From positions 1 to 64,000 of the forward strand of contig JARROD010000001.1 in the NCBI GenBank assembly GCA_037384225.1: a stretch of DNA of 64,000 bases. The letters are read 5' to 3'. The position numbers and the translations under genes were made by a program. Below are positions 35,778 to 44,977 of the stretch, piece by piece; within the stretch, counting starts at the first letter, position 1; each line of letters opens with the position of its first letter. The stretch is from JARROD01 sp037384225. GTDB lineage: Bacteria > Pseudomonadota > Gammaproteobacteria > Pseudomonadales > Cellvibrionaceae. The notes beneath the pieces are model-generated. The model saw nothing but the letters and a program-made list of their open reading frames with translations. It did no database searches and had not been told where the DNA came from.

Positions 35778-37784
35778 ATGAATAAATGGAAAAGCGGCCG
35801 CCGCGCAGCCTTTACCTGCCTTGTTACTACTCTATTTCTCTACGGCTGCGAATCCACCGATACACTGCGATTAACCTCGACAACTGGCCTGGAAAACTTC
35901 CAGACCACCACCTCCGAACCTGTGCAGCACCAATATTACGACGGCAATAAAAACGACCTGCTTACGGCGGGGCTGGGTATCGCCGGGTTGCAGGCCAAAG
36001 CCCCGCCGGCGTTTGCCGACCCCCTGTCGCCCACGGTGGCAGAGCTGCGCCGCAACCGCATCCACTATCACTACAACTCCATCGTCAATACTGACCCTAG
36101 AGGTGGCTTCGGCCACCTCTACGGCCCAAAAGCCGGGACGGAAAAAATCGCCGGCCACGAATATATGACGACTATCCGCTATCTGAACGGTGATATCGCC
36201 GCTACCCTGATGGTTCAGATTCCCGACAGTTTCAACCCTAATGCACCCTGTATTGTCACTGCCCCCTCATCGGGGTCACGCGGCGTTTACGGCGCTATCG
36301 GTAGCGCCGGTCAGTGGGGGCTAAGCAAGGGCTGTGCGGTAGCTTACACCGACAAGGGCACCGGGACCGGCTTTTATATCGGCGATCAAAATCGCGGTTA
36401 CGACCTGCTGGGCCGTCTGGTACCCGCCGCCGACGCTCTATTCGCCCCAGCAGTCGATCTGGCACCGCACCGCATTGCGGTAAAGCATAGCCACAGCGGC
36501 CACAATGTGGAAAAAGACTGGGGCATGTTTGTACTCCAGGCGATCCAGTTCGCTTTTCGCCAACTCAATCAACTCTACGCGCCGACACACACCTATACCC
36601 GGGACAACACTTTGGTCATCGCCTCCAGTATCTCCAATGGTGGCGGCAGTTCCTTAAAAGCGGCGGAACAGGATGAACAGGGTTGGATCGACGCAGTGGT
36701 GGTCGCCGAACCTTCCATGCATTTCGGTAAACGCACGGCTAAAAAGCCTGTAACGGTAACCGACAGCGGCGGCGTTATCGACCAGCCACGCCAGCTGCTC
36801 GATACGGCGACCCACTTCGCTCTTTACCAGGGGTGTGCTTCAGTGGCGGTGGATATGCGCAGCGCGCCGCTGGCGGTAATACTGACACCGCCACTGCGAC
36901 AGGCGCTGGAGCAGCGTTGCCAGGCGCTGAAAGACCTGGGTCTGTTGCGCGGTAACAGTCTCGAACAACAGGCCCGCGCCGCCCAGCAAAAACTACTCGA
37001 TTACGATCTGCCGCCGCAGGCACTGCAATTGGGTGCCTTCTCTACCGGCGTGCAACTGTGGGAGGCAATTGCCGTCACCTACGGCAATGCTTATGGCCGT
37101 TACAGCGCCGATAAACCACTCTGTGATATTAGCTTTGCCTACACAGATAGCGATGGCAATCCCGCACCCATGCCGCCCGAACTGGCGGCGGGGCTGGTAA
37201 CGGTCAGCAGCGGCATTGTGCCGATGGCAGGCATTCAATTGATCAATGACCGGGCGGGGCGGGTTGCCCTACACAGCCCGGGTGCTTATCGACAGGGACA
37301 GGAAAATACGCTGCAGGCTTTACTGTGTCTGCGCAAGGCTTATCAAAGTGACACCGTGCAACAGGGAATCAGGGAGCTTGCCTTCAACGGCAACCTGGGC
37401 GGAAAACCGGCGATTATTGTTCACGGACGCCACGATAACCTGATTCAGGTCAATCACAGTTCACGCCACTATCTGGCGTTAAACCGGGAACAAGAGGGGG
37501 AGGGGAGTGCGCTGAGGTACTACGAAATCACCCACGGCCAGCACTTTGACGCCCTGCTGAGGCTGCCGGGATTTTCCCAGCGTTATGTTCCCTTACACTA
37601 CTATTTCGAGCAGGCACTTGAGCTTATGTGGTCGCATCTGACCCGTGGCACTGCACTGCCGCCCAGCCAAGTGGTCTACGCGAGGCCCGCGCGCGCCGGT
37701 GGCGCGGCCGAACTGCCGCCGATCAAGACACGACCAGAGCAAGGGGCCATTCGCTATAGCGACGGGGTAATACACATTCCCTGA
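35742..37784 (+). CDS. D-(-)-3-hydroxybutyrate oligomer hydrolase, lipoprotein
   Basis: 680 residues from ATG 35742 (GGAGG seven bases upstream). The first codons are a triplicated MDNV/MDNA 12-bp repeat, so starts at 35742, 35754, 35766 or 35778 are all possible. A lipoprotein signal follows (FTCLVTTLFLYGC, with Cys at the lipobox), placing it at the membrane face of the periplasm or cell surface. The body matches the 3HB-oligomer hydrolase family (EC 3.1.1.22): SSGSRGVYGAIGSAGQWGLS, the nucleophile motif ASSISNGGGSSLKAAEQD with Ser298, and a late His in THGQHFDALL. It splits 3HB oligomers released from polyhydroxybutyrate to monomers for the neighbouring permease and dehydrogenase. It precedes the sensor kinase by 12 bases. 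Confidence 0.88.
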   Translation: MDNVMDNVMDNAMNKWKSGRRAAFTCLVTTLFLYGCESTDTLRLTSTTGLENFQTTTSEPVQHQYYDGNKNDLLTAGLGIAGLQAKAPPAFADPLSPTVAELRRNRIHYHYNSIVNTDPRGGFGHLYGPKAGTEKIAGHEYMTTIRYLNGDIAATLMVQIPDSFNPNAPCIVTAPSSGSRGVYGAIGSAGQWGLSKGCAVAYTDKGTGTGFYIGDQNRGYDLLGRLVPAADALFAPAVDLAPHRIAVKHSHSGHNVEKDWGMFVLQAIQFAFRQLNQLYAPTHTYTRDNTLVIASSISNGGGSSLKAAEQDEQGWIDAVVVAEPSMHFGKRTAKKPVTVTDSGGVIDQPRQLLDTATHFALYQGCASVAVDMRSAPLAVILTPPLRQALEQRCQALKDLGLLRGNSLEQQARAAQQKLLDYDLPPQALQLGAFSTGVQLWEAIAVTYGNAYGRYSADKPLCDISFAYTDSDGNPAPMPPELAAGLVTVSSGIVPMAGIQLINDRAGRVALHSPGAYRQGQENTLQALLCLRKAYQSDTVQQGIRELAFNGNLGGKPAIIVHGRHDNLIQVNHSSRHYLALNREQEGEGSALRYYEITHGQHFDALLRLPGFSQRYVPLHYYFEQALELMWSHLTRGTALPPSQVVYARPARAGGAAELPPIKTRPEQGAIRYSDGVIHIP

Positions 37785-37796
37785 CAGGTATCGTCG

Positions 37797-40700
37797 ATGT
37801 TTGACCCACTGGATATTTTACTGCTTTCACTCGGTTATTTACTCGCGCTTTTCGCAATCGCCTATGTGGGCGATCGCTATTGCCAAACCCTGGTGCAACG
37901 GGCCAAACCGCTGCTGATTGCGCTCGCGGGTACCTATACCACTGCCTGGATGTTTTTTGGCACCCCCGCCCAGGCTGTCAGCAACGGCTGGTATATACCG
38001 CCCACTTTTATTGGTTCCATCGCCGTTTTGTCACTGGCTCCGGCGTTTCTGGCGCGCCTGATCAAAGTCGCCAAAACATCCAACAGCACCTCGATCGCCG
38101 ACTTTATTGCCTCCCACTACGGAAAGTGCCAACCTCTGGCCACTATTGTCACGGCTGTCGCTATAGTGGCAGTACTGCCTTATATCGCGCTGCAGTTAAA
38201 GGCCGTTGCCATGAGCTTTCATACACTTACCGGGCAGGACTGGCAAAGCGCCACCATTGTCACCCCCCTGTGGCGGGACACGGCGCTTTATATCGCTTTG
38301 CTGATGGCGCTGTTCACTATCATGTTCGGCACTCGTCATATCGACAGTAAGGAACACCACAACGGTTTGATGCTGGCAGTCGCTTTCGAAGCTTTGGTAA
38401 AACTGCTCTGCTTTGCCGCAATCGGCTACTTTACCTGCTTCGTGCTGTTTGACGGCATCGAAGACATCTTCATCCAGGTTGCCAGGCATCCGGCGGTGGA
38501 AAAACTAGTGGTTGCTCGCCGCGGCGACAGCGGTTTTATCGCCGCCACCGTGCTCGGAATGACGGCTTTGTTCTGCCTGCCGCGCCAATTTCATATTTTG
38601 ATGGTTGAAAGCAAAGGGCCTCGGGATACGCGAACGTTGCGCTGGTTGATCCCGGTTTATATGCTGGTGATCTCATTTTTTATTCTGCCCATCGGTTACG
38701 GCGGTTATGTGCTGTTACACGGCCAGGGGCTCAATCCGGAAAGTTTTGGACTGCAGTTGCCAATGCTGCAACAACAGCCGCTACTGACGCTGCTGGCCTA
38801 TATCGGCGGACTCTCGGCGGGCAGCAGTATGGTAATCGTTTCCTGTGTGGCACTGGCGACCATGGTTTGTAATCACATGGTGATGCCGCTGTTGCTGCGC
38901 CGGCGACTGCTGGCCATCCACAGCCGCGAAGATATGACCGGTGTGCTGCGCTTAATCCGGCGTACCGCCATAGTTGTGCTACTACTGCTGGCTTACAGCT
39001 ACTACCGCTATCTCGCCGGATACACGGATCTGGGATCGATCGGCCTCCTGGCCCTAGTGCTGGTGGCCCAGTTCGCGCCGGCGATGGTGGGTGCACTCTA
39101 CTGGGAAAAAGGTCACCAGTATGGGGTCATGGCCGGACTCGGCGCGGGATTCGGTATCTGGCTCTATACCCTGATTGTACCCGCACTGGTGCGCGCCGGA
39201 TGGTTGCAGGCAGAGCTGCTGATCGCGGGTCCCTTCAGCCTCACCTGGCTGCGACCGGAGCAATTGTTCAACCTGGGCTGGTCGCCACTCAGCAACGGTG
39301 TCTGGTGGAGCCTGGCTGGCAATTTCGGCGCCTATATTTCGGTTTCCCTCTGGTGTACCAAGCGTTACCCGCAGACTGCAGGCACTGCCAAGGGAAGCAT
39401 CAAGGTAGGTGTTCTGCGGGAAATCGCCGCACGCTTTCTCGGTGCCGAACAGGCGCACCTTGCCCTGCGGACTTTCGAGCGGCAGCTCGTTGTTGAAAGG
39501 GAATCCGAACCGGCCATCACGAGGCTATTGGCCGCTGACCACTGCGCCAGCGAAACCTACCAGGCTTATGTAGAAAACCTGTTGGCCGGTGTGATAGGCG
39601 CCTCATCCGCCCATCAGGTACTGTACTTTGCCGGCCAGGACAAGTTACAAATCGAATCCCCCTCGGCCCTGATCGAGGAAACCTCGGAAATGCTCCACGT
39701 CGGGCGCAATGTCGCCGACCTGATGCGCTACAATGCCGAACAGGGCAATTGCGGTCCAGGTCCCGTGGAGAAACATGTGCGCAAGCGTATAGCCCATATG
39801 CGCAACGGCAGTAATTATGTTTTCCAGCGCACCCGACGCGACGGAACCGTGCTGGAAATCCGCGGTAATGCCATGCCCGACGGCGGCTTTGTCACCACAT
39901 ACACGGATATCACTGAGGTCAGCCGCACCATGTCGGAACTGGAAAACGCCAAGGCTCATCTTGAAGAAAGGGTGCTGCAACGCACCGCGGAGCTGGCACA
40001 GGCAAAGTCCAATGCGGAAGCTGCCAACGCGGGCAAAACCCGTTTTCTGGCCGCCGCCGGCCACGATTTGGTGCAACCCCTGAATGCGTCGCGGCTGTTT
40101 ATCAGTGCTTTGCAACAACGACCGTTGGACATTGAAGCCCGCCGACTGGTCAACCAGCTCGCGAGCTCAGCCCAGGCCGCTGAAAATCTTATCAATGCCT
40201 TACTGGATATTGCCAAGCTGGACGCCGGTGCTGTGACCGCCAGTTTCAGCGACTTCCCCATCAACCAGGTACTCAAGCCACTGGCGAGCGATTTCAGTGC
40301 ACTGGCCAGGGAAAACGGCCTGGCCTTTCACTTCTACAATTCCAGCCTCACCGTTCACAGCGACAGCCACCTGTTGCGACGCATTCTGCAGAACCTGCTC
40401 AGCAACGCGCTGCGCTACACAGAGAAGGGCAGGGTAGTACTCGGTTGCCGGCGCCGGAGCGGGCATTTATGGGTAGAAGTATGGGATACCGGCATAGGTA
40501 TCGCGCACCAGAACCACGATGATATTTTTATCGAATTCAAGCGCCTCGCATCCAGTGTCGACACCGGCCGTGAAGGGCTGGGCCTGGGACTTGCCACAGT
40601 AAAACGTCTGTGCGAACTGCTTCAACACCCCCTGGACATGTCTTCCGCGCCGGGAAAAGGCAGTTTATTCCGGGTCGTATTGCCCCTCAGTGAACAGCAA

Positions 40701-41180
40701 TTGCCAGCGCTGCTCGTCAACGAGAATTCGCCCGGCCCGACAACCTTGCAGCAACTCCAGGGTATGCGTATTCTCTGTATCGACAACGACCGCGCTGTAC
40801 TGTCGGGTCTGGAGGCCCTGCTGGAGTCCTGGCAGTGCGAGGTCGCCTGCGCGAGGTCGTATACGCAAGCCGAACAGTGCTCCGATACCGTAAATCCGCC
40901 CGATATGATTATCGCTGATTATCATCTGGATTTGAGCAACAGTGAGCCAAACAACGGTATTGACTGTGTTTTGGCCCTGTTTGCGCTATGGCGACAGGCA
41001 CGCCCCTGTATCGTTATTTCCGCCGACCGCACTGAAACAGTAAGAGCACGGGCGCATAAACAGGGCTTTTTATTTCTGCGCAAACCCGTAAAAGCGGCAG
41101 CTTTGCGCGCAACACTCAATCACGCGGCGCTACAGTTGCGGGCACAGGGTGGTTCACCATCAAAGCCTGAGCAGCAATGA
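37797..41180 (+). CDS. SLC5-type transporter domain fused to hybrid histidine kinase
   Basis: 1127 residues. Residues about 1-500 are a sodium/solute symporter-like membrane domain of 12-13 helices (DILLLSLGYLLALFAIAYVGDRY; NSTSIADFIASHYGK; PRQFHILMVES), as in the CbrA/CrbS class of sensors. A PAS-like region (about 575-710) and a coiled coil follow. The HisKA box AAAGHDLVQPLNASRLF carries His756; then come HATPase boxes NLLSNALRYTEKGR, WDTGIGIA and GLGLGLATVKRL, and a C-terminal receiver with Asp1041 (MIIADYHLDLS). It probably reads external or transported substrate, perhaps 3HB, and signals to the neighbouring LuxR regulator. Its 3' end overlaps the convergent regulator gene by 65 bases. 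Confidence 0.9.
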   Translation: MFDPLDILLLSLGYLLALFAIAYVGDRYCQTLVQRAKPLLIALAGTYTTAWMFFGTPAQAVSNGWYIPPTFIGSIAVLSLAPAFLARLIKVAKTSNSTSIADFIASHYGKCQPLATIVTAVAIVAVLPYIALQLKAVAMSFHTLTGQDWQSATIVTPLWRDTALYIALLMALFTIMFGTRHIDSKEHHNGLMLAVAFEALVKLLCFAAIGYFTCFVLFDGIEDIFIQVARHPAVEKLVVARRGDSGFIAATVLGMTALFCLPRQFHILMVESKGPRDTRTLRWLIPVYMLVISFFILPIGYGGYVLLHGQGLNPESFGLQLPMLQQQPLLTLLAYIGGLSAGSSMVIVSCVALATMVCNHMVMPLLLRRRLLAIHSREDMTGVLRLIRRTAIVVLLLLAYSYYRYLAGYTDLGSIGLLALVLVAQFAPAMVGALYWEKGHQYGVMAGLGAGFGIWLYTLIVPALVRAGWLQAELLIAGPFSLTWLRPEQLFNLGWSPLSNGVWWSLAGNFGAYISVSLWCTKRYPQTAGTAKGSIKVGVLREIAARFLGAEQAHLALRTFERQLVVERESEPAITRLLAADHCASETYQAYVENLLAGVIGASSAHQVLYFAGQDKLQIESPSALIEETSEMLHVGRNVADLMRYNAEQGNCGPGPVEKHVRKRIAHMRNGSNYVFQRTRRDGTVLEIRGNAMPDGGFVTTYTDITEVSRTMSELENAKAHLEERVLQRTAELAQAKSNAEAANAGKTRFLAAAGHDLVQPLNASRLFISALQQRPLDIEARRLVNQLASSAQAAENLINALLDIAKLDAGAVTASFSDFPINQVLKPLASDFSALARENGLAFHFYNSSLTVHSDSHLLRRILQNLLSNALRYTEKGRVVLGCRRRSGHLWVEVWDTGIGIAHQNHDDIFIEFKRLASSVDTGREGLGLGLATVKRLCELLQHPLDMSSAPGKGSLFRVVLPLSEQQLPALLVNENSPGPTTLQQLQGMRILCIDNDRAVLSGLEALLESWQCEVACARSYTQAEQCSDTVNPPDMIIADYHLDLSNSEPNNGIDCVLALFALWRQARPCIVISADRTETVRARAHKQGFLFLRKPVKAAALRATLNHAALQLRAQGGSPSKPEQQ

Positions 41181-41820
41181 TGACCTGCTTGCGGTCTCTG
41201 ACATTGAGCTTGCGCAAAATGGCCGTGACATGGGCTTTGACCGTCGGCTCGGAGATATTCAGTTCAAAAGCGATCTGTTTGTTCAGCAGACCTTCGGTAA
41301 TCATTGTGTACACGCGAAACTGGTGCGGCGTCAGTGTCGCCAAGCGCCGGGCAAATTCCGCAGTGGCCTGGTCTAGCCCCCGTTCCACCCGTTGCAGAGA
41401 TTGTGAAAACCAGGTATCTCCCGTCAGCAAGGCTGCCACTGCCGCCGCCAGCTCCAGGGGTGAGAGGGTTTTAGGAATAAATCCAGAGGCGCCCAAATCC
41501 GCCGCTTGACGAATAATGTAGGGTTGGTCCGAGGCAGAAATAATTGCAATCGGCACCGACGGAAAAGCGCCCCGCAGGTTCGCCAATCCACAAAAGCCCT
41601 GGGCCTCCGGCATATTGAGGTCCAACAACACCAGATCCGTATCCGGATGGCGCTCGAGCAGCTCATGCACAGCCGTTATTGTATCAGCCTGCAAAAGGCA
41701 GGGTTGTGCCTCACTGTCGAGCCCGCTTTGCAATGTCTGCTGCAAAGCGGCGCGAAATAACGGGTGGTCGTCGGCAATGACTATTTTTGTCGCTATTTCA
41801 TCTTCAATCGCTTGTGTCAT
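41116..41820 (-). CDS. LuxR/NarL-type response regulator
   Basis: 234 residues. The receiver domain has acidic pair ADDHPLFR, phosphoacceptor Asp67 (LVLLDLNMPEAQG) and the KTLSPLEL switch Lys. The C-terminal LuxR helix-turn-helix is LTPHQFRVYTMITEGLLNKQIAFELNISEPTVKAHVTAILRKLNVRDRKQVI. It is similar in layout to CrbR/AgmR-type partners of SLC5-kinase sensors that control acetate and related carbon use. It is encoded tail-to-tail with the sensor kinase (65-base overlap) and 38 bases downstream of the dehydrogenase gene on the same strand, so dehydrogenase and regulator are probably one transcript. Its likely targets are this locus; inference. Confidence 0.9.
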   Translation of the reverse strand: MTQAIEDEIATKIVIADDHPLFRAALQQTLQSGLDSEAQPCLLQADTITAVHELLERHPDTDLVLLDLNMPEAQGFCGLANLRGAFPSVPIAIISASDQPYIIRQAADLGASGFIPKTLSPLELAAAVAALLTGDTWFSQSLQRVERGLDQATAEFARRLATLTPHQFRVYTMITEGLLNKQIAFELNISEPTVKAHVTAILRKLNVRDRKQVIIAAQALMVNHPVPATVAPRD

Positions 41821-41858
41821 CCGGGGAAGTTTTTTAGTTATTCTCTACTCGGGAGAGG

Positions 41859-42635
41859 TTACTGCGCTGTCCAGGCACCGTCTATCGGCAGCGTCGTACC
41901 CGTCATGGTGCGGGCAAATTCACCGCATAAATACAACACCAACTGGCCGATGTTCTCCGGCGGTGTCATGTCCGGCATGGGTTGCTTGTCGGTAATCAGC
42001 TTTCGCTTTGCCTCCTCCAGCGGCAGACCTTCCTTTTCTGCATAGGCGTCTATCTGTTTGGCGATCAGAGGCGTATCAACCCAGCCTGGACAAATGGCGT
42101 TGCAGGTAATACCGGTTTCCACATTTTCCAGCGCCACCACCTTGGTCAACCCCACGATACCGTGTTTGGCCGCCACATAGGCCGCTTTATTGACCGAGGC
42201 CACCAACCCGTGTACCGAGGCGATATTGACAATGCGTCCCCAGCCGGCCTTTTTCATCGCTGGAACAGCGTAATGGATAGTGTGAAACGCGGAACTGAGG
42301 TTAATGGCGATAATATCGTCCCATTTTTGGCGCGGAAAATCCTCTACGGCGGCAGTAAACTGAATCCCCGCATTGTTCACCAAGACATCGAGACTACCCA
42401 GCTCCACCTGAGTGCGTTGTACCAAATCGGCAATGCTGTCAGCATTGCGCAAGTCCGCATCGCTGAAGAGTGTCTTTATCTGGTACTGGCTTTTGAATTC
42501 CTGTGCCAGGGCATCGCCCTCATCGGGGGATACCAGCCCGTGCAGGGCCAGATCCATACCCGCCCCGGCCAGAGCATGTGCTACGGCCAACCCAATACCA
42601 CTAGTAGAACCTGTTACTAATGCGACCTTTGCCAC
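41859..42635 (-). CDS. bdhA: 3-hydroxybutyrate dehydrogenase
   Basis: 258 residues, a classical short-chain dehydrogenase. The NAD loop is TGSTSGIGLAVAHAL, NNAG follows, and the catalytic set is Ser140 (NIASVHGLVAS), Tyr153 and Lys157 (YVAAK). The family features GIQFTAAVEDFPRQKWDDIIAINLSSAFHTIHYAVPAMKKAGWGRIVNI and the C-terminal TTLPIDGAWTAQ match D-3-hydroxybutyrate dehydrogenases of the PHB-degradation route (3HB + NAD+ to acetoacetate + NADH). It completes the set with the permease and oligomer hydrolase. The start ATG at 42635 lies after a TTATACC-containing leader. Confidence 0.92.
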   Translation of the reverse strand: MAKVALVTGSTSGIGLAVAHALAGAGMDLALHGLVSPDEGDALAQEFKSQYQIKTLFSDADLRNADSIADLVQRTQVELGSLDVLVNNAGIQFTAAVEDFPRQKWDDIIAINLSSAFHTIHYAVPAMKKAGWGRIVNIASVHGLVASVNKAAYVAAKHGIVGLTKVVALENVETGITCNAICPGWVDTPLIAKQIDAYAEKEGLPLEEAKRKLITDKQPMPDMTPPENIGQLVLYLCGEFARTMTGTTLPIDGAWTAQ

Positions 42636-42730
42636 GGCTAAACCCTCGCTTTTAAATGTTTTGCTTGCCCTTATACCAGTTCTGATATTACTTGAACTTT
42701 ATACTTTAGTTGTACAAGACCCGAGTTTGA

Positions 42731-43321
42731 TCAAGCCCTCCGCCACACCAGCAGGCGATTATTGGCCGGCATTGTATTGTCCTCCACCAGTTCCAGGCCG
42801 ATTTCCCGGGCCAGCTTGTCGACCTTCTCAAAATCGCGGATGCCGCGATGTTCCTCCTGTGCCTTTAGCCAGATATCGAAACGCTGGTTACTCTCACTGG
42901 TATACTCACCGTTATAGTTAAATGGCCCGTAAAGGGCAAACACGCCACCTGGCAACAATGTGTGGCCCAAGCCCGCAAACAGCTTTCCAACCATTGACCA
43001 AGACATGATATGGACAGTGTTGGCGGAAAACACCGCATCCACCGGCGCCACTCCCCAATCGGAGGCACTGACATCGAGCTCCCGCGGGGAATGCAAATTT
43101 TCCAGCGGGTATTCGGCCATCCATTGCAGAATGCCCTCGTGGTTCTCTTGCAGATCACTGGTATACCACTGCAAATGGGGCAGGTGCCTGGCAAAATACA
43201 CCGCGTGTTGCCCGGTACCGCTGCCTATTTCCAGTACCCGGCGGCGATCGGAAAATACTCTCCTCAACACCGCCAATATAGGATCGCGATTATTCTGACA
43301 AGCCTGTGAAAAAGGTTTCAT
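42731..43321 (-). CDS. DUF938 family SAM-dependent methyltransferase
   Basis: 196 residues. It begins MKPFSQACQNNRDPILAVL. The SAM-binding motif is VLEIGSGTGQHAVYFARHLPHLQWYTSDL, a later NTVHIMSW motif is present, and the family-typical LLPGGVFALYGPFNYNGEYTSESNQRFD stretch matches DUF938 along the whole length. The methyl acceptor is unknown. It reads from its own promoter region, separated by 95 bases from the dehydrogenase start region; transcription into the dehydrogenase is possible. Not obviously part of the 3HB function. Confidence 0.85.
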   Translation of the reverse strand: MKPFSQACQNNRDPILAVLRRVFSDRRRVLEIGSGTGQHAVYFARHLPHLQWYTSDLQENHEGILQWMAEYPLENLHSPRELDVSASDWGVAPVDAVFSANTVHIMSWSMVGKLFAGLGHTLLPGGVFALYGPFNYNGEYTSESNQRFDIWLKAQEEHRGIRDFEKVDKLAREIGLELVEDNTMPANNRLLVWRRA

Positions 43322-43555
43322 TCTATTATTTCCTCATTTCAAGCGCGCAACATAAGGCGACAACACAGCATATTTTTTTAATTATTCGCTATAAAAAGAG
43401 TACCGGCTTTGATAAACGTCGCGGCATTCTTCATCAGGGGCAGTAGGGTATACTCAAAGGGCTTGATAGCAGCCGGATATGGATAGCGATTATACGCCAT
43501 CATTCCAGCAAGTGGGCAGGAAGCACTTCGGAAGCGGTGACGTGGATCTGTCACC

Positions 43556-43900
43556 TCAACCCGCCATCTCCATCGTAGCGACTTCGCCATCACGGGTAGT
43601 GGCACGAACTACCCACTGTTTTAGCATGGAACTGTCTCTGAGAACCACGTCGGGAAGTTGGTAAAAGTGGGAGGGAATATCGCCCTCTTTGCAGGGTTGG
43701 AATGCGGCTGCGCCTAAAGCTTCGAAATCCGGACGGTTGCCGGCATCGGTTTTAAAATATAGGGTATCGTTTACAATAATCGCAAACAGATGATTATTGC
43801 AATACAGACCCACTTCGCCAAACAGGCGGCTTGCCCTTACGGGCGCCACAGTCGATAACTTGTCGACAATATCATCGAAATATTCTTTTGAAACTGTCAT
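43556..43900 (-). CDS. TfoX N-terminal domain protein
   Basis: 114 residues. A stand-alone TfoX_N domain: VRASRLFGEVGLYCNNHLFAIIVNDTLYFKTDAGNRPDFEALGAAAFQP is the signature stretch, with the family ending SHFYQLPDVVL. Full-length TfoX/Sxy (about 200 residues) activates competence genes; single N-terminal-domain proteins are widespread and of unknown role. It lacks the helical C-terminal domain here, and no remnant of that domain lies downstream. Upstream, a family A repeat lies at about 43945-43985. Confidence 0.8.
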   Translation of the reverse strand: MTVSKEYFDDIVDKLSTVAPVRASRLFGEVGLYCNNHLFAIIVNDTLYFKTDAGNRPDFEALGAAAFQPCKEGDIPSHFYQLPDVVLRDSSMLKQWVVRATTRDGEVATMEMAG

Positions 43901-43939
43901 TTTCCTTACCGGTGTCGTGCCCGTTCCTTAGGAACATCC

Positions 43940-43985
43940 ACGAAATAACTTCCGGTTTTCGTGTATGCCCCTTAACGGGTCAGAA
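43940..43985 (+). repeat. Interspersed repeat, family A copy upstream of TfoX-domain gene
   Basis: CACGAAATAACTTCCGG occurs here and, in reverse orientation, at about 13155-13170; flanking CCTTAA and CCTTAG hexamers also match. A shorter GGAATAACTTCCGG form lies at 3394. No coding content. Confidence 0.5.
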
Positions 43986-44141
43986 TTTACAGTGGCATTT
44001 TAAGCAAAGCAAGCGTTTTCACGGATCCACCAACCCAGTGCTTGAAATTACCGCAATCAAATAAGTTGGCACCTATAAACCGGCCGCAAAGCAGTGAAAA
44101 AAATGATGTGAATGGCACAATAATGCAACATAAAGGCATGT

Positions 44142-44921
44142 TTACAGTCCCGCTTCCTTGCGGGTAAAAACCAGCTCGCCGCCGCGGGAAAGAGATTGAT
44201 TAAAACAATAGCCGGCAACGTCGAACTCTTTTAACGCATCGGCATGCTGTAACCGATTTTTAATAATAAACGCGCTCATCATTCCCCGAGCTTTTTTCGC
44301 GAAAAAGCTGATCACTTTATACTGCCCGCCTTTAAAGTCTTTAAAAACCGGAGTAATCACCTCGGCGTTGAGATGCTGCGGCCGCACCGACTTAAAATAC
44401 TCATTGGAAGCCAGGTTAACCAGTGTTTCCGAATTGCTGGCCCGCAGTTGCCGATTCAGCGCCTCGGTTATTTTTTCACCCCAAAATCCATACAAGTCCG
44501 TTGCTCTTGAATTTTTAAAGCGAGTGCCCATCTCCAGCCTGTACGCCTGCATTAGGTCCAGCGGCCGCAGCAATCCGTAGAGGCCAGACAATATACGCAG
44601 ACACTTTTGCGCGAACTTAAAATCGCCGCTATCAAAGTTTTCCGCTTCCAGCCCAGTGTATACATCGCCTTTAAACGCCAGCAGCGCCTGTTTTGCATTG
44701 GTTTGTGTAAACGGGCAATGCCAGCTATGGAAACGGTCGTAGTTGAGCAGCGCCAGTTTATCGCTAATACCCATCAGCTTTGCAATATCCTGCGGCGCTA
44801 GCTGTCTGAGTTCATCGATAAGAATTTGAGAATCATCCAAAAACTCTGGCTTGGTCGCAATGCGGGTGGGGGGTGGAGTTTCGTAATCAAGGGTTTTGGC
44901 CGGGGAAATTACAGTTAACAT
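44142..44921 (-). CDS. yaaA: Peroxide stress protein YaaA
   Basis: 259 residues, complete. It starts [27 protein letters not shown], the DUF328 hallmark, with the conserved [15 protein letters not shown] and [15 protein letters not shown] blocks. It ends with [20 protein letters not shown] and [20 protein letters not shown]. YaaA lowers free intracellular iron and so limits Fenton damage during hydrogen peroxide stress; its E. coli homologue is in the OxyR regulon. oxyR is present in this window at 20124. No OxyR site was identified by eye. Confidence 0.92.
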   Translation of the reverse strand: MLTVISPAKTLDYETPPPTRIATKPEFLDDSQILIDELRQLAPQDIAKLMGISDKLALLNYDRFHSWHCPFTQTNAKQALLAFKGDVYTGLEAENFDSGDFKFAQKCLRILSGLYGLLRPLDLMQAYRLEMGTRFKNSRATDLYGFWGEKITEALNRQLRASNSETLVNLASNEYFKSVRPQHLNAEVITPVFKDFKGGQYKVISFFAKKARGMMSAFIIKNRLQHADALKEFDVAGYCFNQSLSRGGELVFTRKEAGL

Positions 44922-44977
44922 TTTACAGCTCTACCTATTTTTTCAGTATTTTCGATGCTTGCTTTAGAACCACTCGT

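Noticed and set aside
43378..43605. Minus-strand frame of 75 codons between the TfoX-domain and DUF938 genes
   Set aside because: It overlaps the end of the TfoX-domain gene, has a composition of random frame type, and lacks a ribosome site.
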